A stretch of DNA of 20,347 nt, from NCBI GenBank assembly GCA_001970955.1, contig MPUH01001247.1:1-20347 (forward strand), given 5' to 3'. Source of the DNA: Stentor coeruleus. Lineage: Eukaryota > Ciliophora > Heterotrichea > Heterotrichida > Stentoridae. Within the stretch, counting starts at the first letter, position 1. The number at the start of each line of letters is the position of its first letter. Shown here one piece after another: positions 1 to 8,881 of this stretch. The notes beneath the pieces are model-generated. The model was not told the DNA's origin. It searched no databases and saw nothing but the letters and a program-made list of their open reading frames with translations. The position numbers and the translations under genes are program-made.

Positions 1-1092
1 TTTTTATCCAAAGAACGTATTACATTGATGAGAATTCCTATAATGCTTCTTGCAAAAATGGATATTTAGGTTAATAGCTAGAATATTATCAAGAGTACTG
101 AGTTGCATTATGAAAATAAATGAAATGTGCATAGATGATCAAATAAGTACTAAAATCTTTCTGCATCCTAAATGAGTTTCTTCAAAAATAGTATTTTTTC
201 TAATTGCTACTGAACAACAAAAATATGTAATTTTTGATTTGCAAGAAGCATCTAGAATAGTTCTATTAAATAAGAAAATGATATAATATAAATGTTTGGT
301 AGACTCATCATAAAGAAATTCCACAAGGCATAAAAATCACTTCATTAAAATCTAAAATCTCAGAAATTCAAGAACAAACAGCTAATAAAATCATCACCCT
401 TTTACACAACTTTCACATTTCCCAAGAAAGTTTAATACAACAATTCAGGAATTAAAAAAAAAAAAAATTCTTATTGGGTCTCCTTTTACTCCAATAGAAA
501 TCCCTAACAATAAATTAGAGATAAAAGAAAAGGAAATTAGAGAAAAATTTCATATTTCCCATGAAAATGAACAAAAAAAGCTAATCAAATCTTTGAGGAA
601 AAGAAAAACAATATAATTGATGAAAAAAGGGAAAGTCTGCAGAAATTTTGGAGGTCAAAAATGTATGAATTGAACGGGAAACTCCAACAAGCTAAGTGGA
701 AAAATAGCTTAAAAAAATTGAAGAGGAAAAACATAAGAAGATTATGTATAGGAAGCTTATGAAGATACATTGGAAAAAGAGAAAAAGCTTTTGGAAGAAG
801 AAATTGATGAGCATTTTAAAGCTCAATTTGAAGAGAAATTAAGAATATTACAAAATGACCGTGGAGACAAAAACTTAGAAAAAAAAAACTTGGCTTCTAA
901 GCTGAATGAAGAACACAAAAAAATTTTGGAAAGTGAAAAATTGAAATGGAATGCAAAAGAGCTGGAAATACAAAAACGATGCAAAAATATGACTGAGCAA
1001 CAAGAAAATTCTATGCTTAAGAAAAAGAGATGCAAATAAAAAAATAAGCTGATGGGGAAATTCAAGAAATCCTTGTTGAGGTTGAAAAATAA
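1..1092 (+). pseudogene. Decayed coiled-coil protein gene, 5' end outside window
   Basis: Not a live gene as read. Protein-like fragments follow one another on the plus strand but change frame repeatedly: about 1-66 (frame 1), 62-172 (2), 168-188 (3), 185-283 (2), 303-452 (3), 446-613 (2), 589-759 (1), 761-1036 (2) and 1021-1089 (1, with an in-frame TAA at 1045). Adjacent fragments abut or overlap, except for a gap at about 284-302, so together they read as one ancestral protein. The first part is mixed (VFFLIATEQQKYVIFDLQEA at about 191-250). From about 500 on it is Lys/Glu-rich heptad-like coiled coil, with the longest intact piece at 761-1036. Several shifts are -1, which removal of 15- or 16-nt introns cannot produce. 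The family is not recognised. Dense sequencing error is the alternative, but neighbouring genes read cleanly over thousands of bases. Confidence 0.7.
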
Positions 1093-1480
1093 ACTTCTTG
1101 AATTCTAAAAACCAGTAATTTATTAGCTTTATAAATCCTAAAATATACACAGCATGAGCTAGCCTATTATAACTTCATATAAAAATAATATAAAAACCAT
1201 AATAAATACCCAATTAAATTTCATTTAACTTATGAATTTTAAATTACCATACAAGACATAAAGTCTAACAAAAAAAAATTTTTAATCATCCAATCCCAAA
1301 TACAACAAATTAAAAAATTTTCATTTCTTATCTCACATATATAACTTTAAAAAATCTTAATATTATTAATCAATTTCTCTAACACAGTAAGCATTTAGTT
1401 AACATAAAAACAATAACAGCATTAATGAAAATGGTTAAAAGTATATCCCATTATCCTCTATAGAAATCGTTAAAATTTAA
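1093..1480. other. Intergenic spacer
   Basis: About 390 nt of AT-rich sequence between the decayed coiled-coil gene and the next plus-strand gene. I see no RNA gene, repeat or credible reading frame. It must hold the promoter of the gene starting at 1481, but no core motif can be named. Confidence 0.6.
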
Positions 1481-3196
1481 ATGGAACGAAAAAAAAATTC
1501 GATATTCAATCTTGACCTGAACATAAACACTGGAAGCAACATCAGAAAAAAACTCATAAACTTAGGACTTAAGCGAGATGGTTCAGCAGATAAAAGCCAA
1601 ACATCAAGATCCCCAAGAGTTCCATACACAGATCACTCAAAAAGTCCTCGTGAAATTCCAAACAATTTCCGTAAAATATTTGGTGTATCAAAATCCCCTA
1701 TTTCAAAGCCTCAAACTAGATCAAAAGATCCAACCAGAATAAAAAAATTTCTAAATAATCTTCTCCAAACTACACTAACTGAAAAAATATTCAGACATGA
1801 TTTATATAAAGAAATGACTATGATTGATATTTCAGGATGGGGACGTGATAAAGATAAGCATAAATGTTTAGAAGCTGAATTAAAATGCTTAAAGGTAGGA
1901 AAAACAATCCCAGAATTTGTAAGCAAAATTATAGAAGAAATTGCAATAGCTGATGGTATTTGTACTTGGAAAGATGTAGAAAAATCAAGAAAGAATGGGA
2001 ATAAGGAATTGAGGTTGAATAAACTATGTGAATGGTTTACTATTGGTAGAGTTAAAAAAATGTCGATAGAAAAAGCGGATTCTCAAGTGTATTCAGCTCT
2101 TTGTTTGTTACTTCATGCATTTGGAGACCAGTTGGAAAAAGCAGGAACTCATACAGAAAATTTATTGGTTTTTTTCGCTAATCCTGGACTTGTAGTAAAA
2201 ACAATCAAGACTTTACCTGAATTAGTTAAGAGTTTATCAATACCTAAAGGTAAAAAATATATAGAAACAGTTCAAAAATCATTTGTGAATTATTGTAAAG
2301 TGACGACAAACTCTAATACTGAAGGAATTAAGAAAATCATGGAACTTTTAGAGGAAATTTATAAGGTTTATAATATTTATCCTCAAGAATTCGAATCCAA
2401 AATACCTGAAGAAAAAATTATACCTGAAATAAGTATAGAGGAAGGGAAATTTGATTGGAAGTTTCATAGAGGAAGTATTTTAAGCTTTGACAAAAAAGAA
2501 AATTTTCCTGAATTTGAAAATTTTTCACCGATTTCCCCAAGAATACCAAGGCAAAAATCTTCTATGCAAAGAAAAAATGTTGATGTGCTTCAAAGTTATG
2601 ATCAAAATTCAGACATTTCGATTCATTCATCAAAATCTCAGGATAAAATACTTGTAAACAAAGAGTATTTACAAAATAAAGAGTCAAAAAACGTTCTTTT
2701 ATCGAGATTTATTAAAAAATCTACACAGAAAGAAGAAGGGGGTATTTTAGAGACTAATTTTTCTGATAATCCTGATATTTCTGATAATGAAAACCCAAAA
2801 GATTATAGTAGAAGTCTCACCCCAGTTTTAAAATCTTTTAATGTTGATAAAATGCTATTAAAATCACGATTTTATAAACGTGTTGAAAGTCTTATTGATG
2901 ATTTTTTTCATACGAAAATTGATTTTGGGCCGTTAGAGCTTGAAAAGTATAAAAAAGATAAAGATTATTCATGGAAAAAACTTGATTCTATAAATAAACA
3001 TATGAAAGATTGGCTTGGTGAATGTATTGAGTATCTTGATAAATCAGAAATTTATATAAATTGTACTGATGAGGTAATGAAGATGAAAAGAAAAGCGGTG
3101 CAACAAAAATTGAATGAACCTGGATATGTTGACACAGTAGTTTTTCGTATTTTGGCTGAATTCGAAAAAATTGCAGTTCAAAGAGAAGACTTTTAA
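1481..3196 (+). CDS. Hypothetical protein, 571 aa, Ser-Pro-rich tail and linker
   Basis: A single uninterrupted frame from ATG to TAA; the family is not recognised. Residues 1-90 are basic and probably disordered, with Ser-Pro sites at S44, S55 and S72. Residues 90-305 look like a folded mostly helical domain with hydrophobic patches around 200-250 (SALCLLLHAFG, ENLLVFFANPGLVV). Residues 306-455 are a polar linker with further S/T-P sites (S349, S352, T447), suggesting proline-directed phosphorylation. Residues 456-571 form a second helical, charged block ending at F571. No signal peptide, membrane segment or metal motif is visible. The folded blocks between disordered S-P linkers suggest a regulatory or scaffold role, which is inference only. 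It converges on AROM, whose stop is 357 nt downstream. Coding status is well supported by frame length; function is unknown. Confidence 0.88.
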   Translation: MERKKNSIFNLDLNINTGSNIRKKLINLGLKRDGSADKSQTSRSPRVPYTDHSKSPREIPNNFRKIFGVSKSPISKPQTRSKDPTRIKKFLNNLLQTTLTEKIFRHDLYKEMTMIDISGWGRDKDKHKCLEAELKCLKVGKTIPEFVSKIIEEIAIADGICTWKDVEKSRKNGNKELRLNKLCEWFTIGRVKKMSIEKADSQVYSALCLLLHAFGDQLEKAGTHTENLLVFFANPGLVVKTIKTLPELVKSLSIPKGKKYIETVQKSFVNYCKVTTNSNTEGIKKIMELLEEIYKVYNIYPQEFESKIPEEKIIPEISIEEGKFDWKFHRGSILSFDKKENFPEFENFSPISPRIPRQKSSMQRKNVDVLQSYDQNSDISIHSSKSQDKILVNKEYLQNKESKNVLLSRFIKKSTQKEEGGILETNFSDNPDISDNENPKDYSRSLTPVLKSFNVDKMLLKSRFYKRVESLIDDFFHTKIDFGPLELEKYKKDKDYSWKKLDSINKHMKDWLGECIEYLDKSEIYINCTDEVMKMKRKAVQQKLNEPGYVDTVVFRILAEFEKIAVQREDF

Positions 3197-3553
3197 AATC
3201 CGGTTTATTTATAAATTGAAGTTGATGTTTTAGAAATAATAATAAATAAATTATTAGTGTTAAAGGATTTAGTTAGTGTTTTTGGGTTAAATATCTAAGT
3301 GATTTTTGTTTTAAAGATTGCTTATGATTGAATATATATAATAAGTTTAGTGGTATGATTTAATAAATAATTTAGCAATGATTTCTAGTGTTTAGTTTTA
3401 TTGTGGTAATTTAAGTCATTAATATTAATTTATTGATATCTTCTGAATTTTAAGCTATTTAAATACGAAATTGCTAAATAGTTTAGATTATTAATAAATT
3501 ACTTCATATTTTTATTATGATAAAAAACATTTTTTAAAATTGGTTAAACTAGA
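3197..3553. other. Convergent intergenic spacer
   Basis: 357 nt of very AT-rich DNA between the stop codons of two converging genes. It should hold both 3' ends and polyadenylation regions. No frame, RNA gene or repeat is seen. Confidence 0.6.
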
Positions 3554-6500
3554 TTAATTTTTGAAGATCGGGAATCTATTTCGAATAATTTCTTTAGAAA
3601 TGTCTTTTCCTGTAAATATTCTAAACTGATACCTAGCCATATACAAGTACATTTCTTTACCTGTAATAAGAACTGCTCCAGATTGATTTGCCTGCTTTCC
3701 AATAAAAGTTTCATCAGGAAAGTAAGCACTTTCTAACACAATATGTTTATTACTAAGCCATGGCAATAAAACTTCAGCATTTCCAGGAATTGTACTAACA
3801 ATAACATTCGCATTTTTTATCTCATCTAAATCTTGAGTAATCATACATGGCCAATTCCCTAACATTAATCTTTCTTTAGATCTATTCCACAAGGTAATTT
3901 TAAATTTAAGTTTAGACAATGCATAAATTGCAGCTTTACTAGTACCCCCTGCACCAAGTACAGCAGCTGAATTATAAGTTTTATGAATTCTTCTAAATTT
4001 TAAAGGATAATACAACCCATGCCAATCAGTATTTGTACCAATCAACCTTCCATTTCTTTTAATAATAGTATTAACAGCTCCAAGTATTTTAGCTTCAGAA
4101 GAAATTTCATCAAGATAAGGTATAATTGATTCTTTATATGGAATTGTTATACTCATACCTAAACAATAAGGAGATTTAAGTGTTTGGATAACTTCATCTA
4201 AACTGTTTGTTTCAAGGAATTCATATGTGTAATCTAAGCCATAAGATGAAAATAGTCGATTGTATAATTTTTTTGCTGGACTTCGACTGATATTGTTTCC
4301 AGCTAGATAAAAACACTTTTTTTCAGGCATAATATTTAGTGAAAGCTGAAAATTTTTTAGTTCTTCGTATGAAAGTTGACCTTTTCCAGTAGATTTTCCA
4401 AGTCTGACTGGAGAAAAATAAGTGTTTTTAATTCTTGTAACTAAATTTTCTAAGCCTAGTGAAAAGTGTATATGTGGTAAAACTGTTAAAGGTAAGGCAA
4501 AACAAGGAGATATGAATTTGACAATATCTGGAGATAATGAACACATAAAATTAAATATTGATTCAAAGTCTTGATTATGTATTTCAGTGTGATAACTGAG
4601 AATAATACGAATAGAAGGAAAAGCTAGGCGTAAAGATTCAAAATTTTCCAGCCATTTACTTCCGAATTCAAACTGAACATCTATAAAGTCTGGAAGATAT
4701 TTACCAGCATTCATTAATATTTCCCAATATTTTTCATCAACATTTCCCCTAAAAGTAAAAATACTAAGTCCACCTTTAAGTTTCTCTTTGACTATATTAA
4801 GATCTTTATATGAATTCTCTATACTCTCATAAAAATCAGCTCTTATTTCAACAGCAGTAAGATATTGAGATTTTTCTATTACATCCAAATCTTCAGATGA
4901 AGAAACACATCCAAAGTTAGAAAAATCATTAGGCAGAGGGCATTTTTTCCCTAACACTTTATAACAAAACAAATTAAAGTTTTCAGAATTAGTCTCAACA
5001 CAAAGAGTTGAATAATTAAACTGATAATCATATATTTTCTCAAAAAGTGGTACTCTCTTAGCATATGCTTCATAAATATTCAAAGGTACACGATGAGAAG
5101 TTTTATTTTCTAAATTACTTGAAATATTTTCCAATGAAGTCCTTATCCATATTACAGGATAATGTGCCATCAAAAGAGTTTGTGCTTGTAAATGTTCTAC
5201 AATTCCTCCTCCAGTAGAAATTATTGTTTTATTAAATAAAAGGCATTTCTGCAAATAAACATATTCCAAGTTTCTAAAATTATCAATACCATTATCAGTA
5301 ATCCATTCACCAAGTGAGTCTATTTGTAAATCTTCCTGAATCAAAAAATCTAAATCCACAAATTCCCATCCAATTTCTTGAGCTAATTTCATCCCAAAAG
5401 TGCTTTTTCCAACTCCTCTCATTCCTACTATAATAATATTTTGTATATTTTTTTTCTTAAACATAGGACATTTAATTTCTATTCCACAATCATTAATTGT
5501 TTTCCAGAAATTAGGAAATGTTTTATCTACAGATCTCCTTCCTTTAATCACAACTCCAGGAATTATAGTACCAAGAACAGCAAAAGCCATAGCTATCCTA
5601 TGATCATCATAAGTTTTAACTTCAACTTCTTGCTTAAGTTTTTTCTTTCCAATAATTCTAATTCCTGATGGTATACTTTCAGAATAAACACCAAATTTTC
5701 CTAATTCATGAATAACAGCTGATATTCTGTCACATTCTTTATATTTTTGATTTTCTATCCCTGTGATTTCACTTTCGCCATCACAATTTGCCATAAGAAT
5801 CGCTGCTGTGATAAAACTATCAGTACAGTTATTCATGTTAACTTTAACTGGATTTAAATCATTCCCTTGAATTGTTATTGAAAAATCATCTATTCTTACA
5901 TTGCAACCCATTTTTTCGAGAACTTCAACAAATTTCACTTCACCTTGAGTTGATTTTGACCCTAATGATTGAATTGTTATAGTTTTTTTATGCAAAGCAG
6001 CTAATGCGAAAAAATAAGAAGCTGAACCTGCATCAGGTTCTACAATAATTGAACCAGGAGATTTATACCCGGTATTAAGTATTTGATAATGATGAGGGGA
6101 TAAAACTGTGACAATTGCCCCAAAGTCTTGCATTGCTTTTATTGTCATTAAAATATAAGAATAAGATGTGGGTTCTCCTTTACATTTTAAAATAATTTCT
6201 GTGTTTTGTTCTGCACAAGGACTAGCCATTAAAACAGAAGATACATATTGAGAACTTATACTAGGATCAATTTCAATCCTTCCTCCAATAAAACCTCCAC
6301 CTTTAACAAGAAGTGGTAAATAACCTTCTTTTTCAATACAAACTGCTCTTTTTCCTGTTATATTCATTGCTTCTATTAAATCTTTTATAGGTCTTAAATG
6401 CATTCTAGGACAACCACTAATCAAAGTTTCCCCTGGAATTATCATACAAGTCATAGCTAAGAATCTTGCAACAGTTCCTGCATTGCCAACATACAATTCT

Positions 6501-7765
6501 CTTGATTTCTCATTAGATTCATTTTTTGGTTCGATTATCAGATCTTGATTATCCACATTAATCTTACATAATCCTAAAATTTCTAATGATTTAATCATTA
6601 AACTTGTATCTTCACTAAATAATGCTTTGTTTATTCTGGTTGGGGTTTTACATAAAGCTGATAAAAGTATATATCTATTAGTCAATGATTTCGAACCTGG
6701 TATTAAAAGTGAATCAAATGAAGGAATTCCATAAAGAGTTATTGAAGAACAAAGAAATAAAGATAAAATTTCATCAGTGATAAGTAGTGGAGTTGGGTTT
6801 ATTTTTCCTATTTCTGAAGGGATATATAATGGGATTTGAGATGTCCTTCGTTTTTTATCAAGTTTAGCTCTTGAAATTATTTTTGAAAAGTCAATTTCAG
6901 GGATTTTAATTGGAAGTTTGTATGACTCAAGCACTGATTTAAAGTACTCCAAATCAACATTTGTCTTGTTCATAAAATTCCCTATTTCAAGTTCACAATA
7001 CATTCCTATACTTACACAAAGACCATGATTTAAATCTTTAACTTCTGTTTCTAAAGCATGACCTATAGTATGCCCAAAATTCAAAATCATTCTAAGTTGG
7101 GATTCATTTTCATCTTCCTCAACTATTTTCGCTTTTAATTCAATTGACTTTTTTATCATATATTGAAGCCAAATTCTATCTATCATTATTTCTTCTAATG
7201 TTCTTTCGGCGATTTCTGTAAAAAAACTCTTATCAAGAATTGCAGCAATTTTTATAACCTCGCTCATACCCGCAGCCCACATATCAGCTGGTAGAGTATT
7301 AAGAAATACTAAATCTATATACACATGTTTTGGCCTATAAATTGTCCCGATTAAATTTTTCCCATGCTCAGTATCCACAGCATTTTTACCTCCAATAGTT
7401 GAATCTACCATTGAAAGTAATGATGTTGGAACTAAAACAAAAGGAATTCCTCTCATGTATGTACTTGCAACAAATCCAACCATATCACTTACTACTCCAC
7501 CTCCAAAACCAATAAGCCCACTGTTTTTTTTACATCCACTTTTTAGTAAAAAATCTTCTATAAAGGTTTTTGTTTTTCTTGTTTTAAACCTTTCCCCTTC
7601 GTGAAATACACATACAGGAAATCCCCAACTTTCAATCTGATTTTTATATGCTGAATGTATATTTGTTTCAGTTATAACAAACCATTCTCTATCTTCGAGT
7701 ATTTCTTTTTTAAAAAACTCTTTACCAAGAAATATTTTGCAACTAAGACAGTCGACTTCTTCCAT
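3554..7765 (-). CDS. AROM: Pentafunctional AROM polypeptide (shikimate pathway)
   Basis: One 1403-aa frame carries five enzymes that turn DAHP into EPSP, the precursor of chorismate, in the usual AROM order. (1) 3-Dehydroquinate synthase, about 1-338: FGGGVVSD, STIGGKNAVD, likely metal ligands E169, H232, H247. (2) EPSP synthase, 341-768: PGSKSLTNR (K359, R364), GNAGTVARF, likely catalytic D649, DDHRIAM, DKTFPNFW. (3) Shikimate kinase, 774-938: Walker A GMRGVGKST (K787), DLD 804-806, GGG 852-854. (4) Type I dehydroquinase, 950-1148: TFR (R1006), H1059, likely Schiff-base K1083, and a divergent C-terminal loop KSTGKGQ. (5) Shikimate dehydrogenase, 1150-1403: ISRSP, K1211, NTD with D1247, GAGGTSKA at 1271. 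All key motifs are present, so all five activities are probable. It is somewhat shorter than fungal AROM (about 1550 aa). No targeting peptide is seen, so it is probably cytosolic. M1 sits just before the first beta strand (CKIFLG), and no Met follows before M95, so this start is well placed. Confidence 0.97.
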   Translation of the reverse strand: MEEVDCLSCKIFLGKEFFKKEILEDREWFVITETNIHSAYKNQIESWGFPVCVFHEGERFKTRKTKTFIEDFLLKSGCKKNSGLIGFGGGVVSDMVGFVASTYMRGIPFVLVPTSLLSMVDSTIGGKNAVDTEHGKNLIGTIYRPKHVYIDLVFLNTLPADMWAAGMSEVIKIAAILDKSFFTEIAERTLEEIMIDRIWLQYMIKKSIELKAKIVEEDENESQLRMILNFGHTIGHALETEVKDLNHGLCVSIGMYCELEIGNFMNKTNVDLEYFKSVLESYKLPIKIPEIDFSKIISRAKLDKKRRTSQIPLYIPSEIGKINPTPLLITDEILSLFLCSSITLYGIPSFDSLLIPGSKSLTNRYILLSALCKTPTRINKALFSEDTSLMIKSLEILGLCKINVDNQDLIIEPKNESNEKSRELYVGNAGTVARFLAMTCMIIPGETLISGCPRMHLRPIKDLIEAMNITGKRAVCIEKEGYLPLLVKGGGFIGGRIEIDPSISSQYVSSVLMASPCAEQNTEIILKCKGEPTSYSYILMTIKAMQDFGAIVTVLSPHHYQILNTGYKSPGSIIVEPDAGSASYFFALAALHKKTITIQSLGSKSTQGEVKFVEVLEKMGCNVRIDDFSITIQGNDLNPVKVNMNNCTDSFITAAILMANCDGESEITGIENQKYKECDRISAVIHELGKFGVYSESIPSGIRIIGKKKLKQEVEVKTYDDHRIAMAFAVLGTIIPGVVIKGRRSVDKTFPNFWKTINDCGIEIKCPMFKKKNIQNIIIVGMRGVGKSTFGMKLAQEIGWEFVDLDFLIQEDLQIDSLGEWITDNGIDNFRNLEYVYLQKCLLFNKTIISTGGGIVEHLQAQTLLMAHYPVIWIRTSLENISSNLENKTSHRVPLNIYEAYAKRVPLFEKIYDYQFNYSTLCVETNSENFNLFCYKVLGKKCPLPNDFSNFGCVSSSEDLDVIEKSQYLTAVEIRADFYESIENSYKDLNIVKEKLKGGLSIFTFRGNVDEKYWEILMNAGKYLPDFIDVQFEFGSKWLENFESLRLAFPSIRIILSYHTEIHNQDFESIFNFMCSLSPDIVKFISPCFALPLTVLPHIHFSLGLENLVTRIKNTYFSPVRLGKSTGKGQLSYEELKNFQLSLNIMPEKKCFYLAGNNISRSPAKKLYNRLFSSYGLDYTYEFLETNSLDEVIQTLKSPYCLGMSITIPYKESIIPYLDEISSEAKILGAVNTIIKRNGRLIGTNTDWHGLYYPLKFRRIHKTYNSAAVLGAGGTSKAAIYALSKLKFKITLWNRSKERLMLGNWPCMITQDLDEIKNANVIVSTIPGNAEVLLPWLSNKHIVLESAYFPDETFIGKQANQSGAVLITGKEMYLYMARYQFRIFTGKDISKEIIRNRFPIFKN

Positions 7766-7775
7766 AATCTATTAA
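7766..7775 (-). other. 10-nt spacer between two same-strand genes
   Basis: Only ten bases separate the TAA of the Tyr/Pro-rich protein gene (7778-7776) from the AROM ATG (7765-7763). No GT...AG pair of 15-16 nt spans the stop, so a tiny intron fusing the two frames is not supported. A promoter, a 3' UTR and a 5' UTR cannot all fit here. Confidence 0.85.
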
Positions 7776-8666
7776 TTAATTTCGTGTATAAAAAGATTTA
7801 TAAGTTGAAGGAACATATGAAGGGGGGTTTTCATACTGAGGGACTTCGTATTTTGATTGTGGAAGTGAGTAGTCTAAAGATTTTTCCATAGGACGGGACT
7901 GAATAAAAAGATCTTCTCTTGCTTTTCTTAAGTCAATACTTTCTTGTATAGGATTACGGGAGTTTGTTAAAGGTACAGTTTGGGGAATAAACTCAGTTTT
8001 TATATTTCCTTGAGGTTTTTCAAAGGTATCTATAAGATAATTCCTATTATACATTGGTTGTTTATAAGAATCTTCTGCTTGGAATATAGGATCAGGTTTT
8101 TGATATAAAAAAGTTTCTGGACTTGGGTATTGAGATGGACCTGGATATTGAGGATTATTTGAATATTGAGGATTATTTGAATATTGAGGAAAATCTGAAT
8201 ATTGAGGAGGAATTGAATATTTAGATGGACCTGGATATTGAGAAGGATCTGGATATTTAGATGGATTTTGATATTGGAGAGGAATTTGTTGAGGATAAGA
8301 ACTTTGAGTCATTTGAGGAGGAGGAATATATTCAGGAGTATCTTTTTGATAATATCGAATTGATTGAGGATATGGTTCTTGTGGAAAACGAGAAAGGCGA
8401 GGATCATTAGGGTATTTAGAAGGTTCAGTTTGATATATAGGTCCTGTATAGTTCATTTTTGGTTGTGACTGAATTACTGGCGGCTCTGATGTTCTTATTC
8501 TTGACTCTCTTGTTGATGATTGGTATCTTTGCAAAAAAGAATCGTCAAACCTTTTCATTAAAGAGTTAAAGGAATCTCTATCTGTAACTCTAGTTAATTC
8601 ATCTAAGAAATTTTTCAATTCATTTGAAGGGATAACATCTGAACCGGTTTTGTTTAAAATAGACAT
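7776..8666 (-). CDS. Tyr/Pro/Gln-rich low-complexity protein with hexapeptide repeats, 296 aa
   Basis: Single frame, ATG to TAA. Residues 1-50 look like a short helical module (NELKNFLDELTRVTDRDSF). From about 51 the protein is low-complexity, rich in Tyr, Pro, Gln and Ser. Residues 131-184 are nine back-to-back hexapeptides of the type (Q/K)Y(P/S/Q)xxx, including two identical QYSNNP copies and two QYPGPS copies. The tail 185-296 stays Pro/Tyr-rich with a charged stretch near 246-256. There is no signal peptide, membrane segment or known domain. Tyr-Pro-rich repeats of this general style occur in scaffold, RNA-binding and vesicle-associated proteins, but no homology can be asserted. It lies immediately upstream of AROM on the same strand. 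That it is real is supported by length, codon continuity and a clean start; its function is unknown. Confidence 0.82.
   Translation of the reverse strand: MSILNKTGSDVIPSNELKNFLDELTRVTDRDSFNSLMKRFDDSFLQRYQSSTRESRIRTSEPPVIQSQPKMNYTGPIYQTEPSKYPNDPRLSRFPQEPYPQSIRYYQKDTPEYIPPPQMTQSSYPQQIPLQYQNPSKYPDPSQYPGPSKYSIPPQYSDFPQYSNNPQYSNNPQYPGPSQYPSPETFLYQKPDPIFQAEDSYKQPMYNRNYLIDTFEKPQGNIKTEFIPQTVPLTNSRNPIQESIDLRKAREDLFIQSRPMEKSLDYSLPQSKYEVPQYENPPSYVPSTYKSFYTRN
8115..8276 (-). repeat. 18-bp coding tandem repeat (nine hexapeptides)
   Basis: Encodes residues 131-184 of the Tyr/Pro-rich protein. On the plus strand it shows as recurring 'tattgagga' blocks spaced 18 bp apart. The most alike units lie at about 8151-8186 (two QYSNNP), and others have diverged. 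All units keep the frame (18 = 6 codons), so copy number could change without breaking the gene. Confidence 0.85.
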
Positions 8667-8881
8667 TATTTAAATATGAAATCCTACTTATGTTTTATTT
8701 TTTAGGTATGTTATGAGGTAAATGATTTACTTTTTTCATATCTATTTTTAAGTTAGATAATATTATTTCACTCTATTGAGGTATAAGTGTCTTATAAACT
8801 TATAATAAAACTTCTTTCCCATTATATAGCTAAATGATTTACTACATAAACTATTTTTAGAAACAATATGATAATATACTA
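8667..8881. other. Intergenic spacer
   Basis: 215 nt between two minus-strand genes. It contains the 3' end of the LRR gene and the probable promoter of the Tyr/Pro-rich gene (and possibly of AROM behind it). Nothing else is identifiable. Confidence 0.55.

Noticed and set aside
823-1150. Minus-strand frames rich in Phe and Ser opposite the coiled-coil relic
   Set aside because: They are antisense shadows of Lys/Glu-rich coding sequence, which commonly leaves Phe/Ser/Leu-rich open frames on the other strand.
2385-2405. T-loop-like ATTCGAATCC as a tRNA hint
   Set aside because: It lies inside a long coding frame, and no acceptor or anticodon stem can be drawn around it.
7766-8666. Fusion of the Tyr/Pro-rich protein to AROM through a hidden tiny intron
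   Set aside because: No GT...AG interval of 15-16 nt removes the TAA, and AROM already has a well-placed start.
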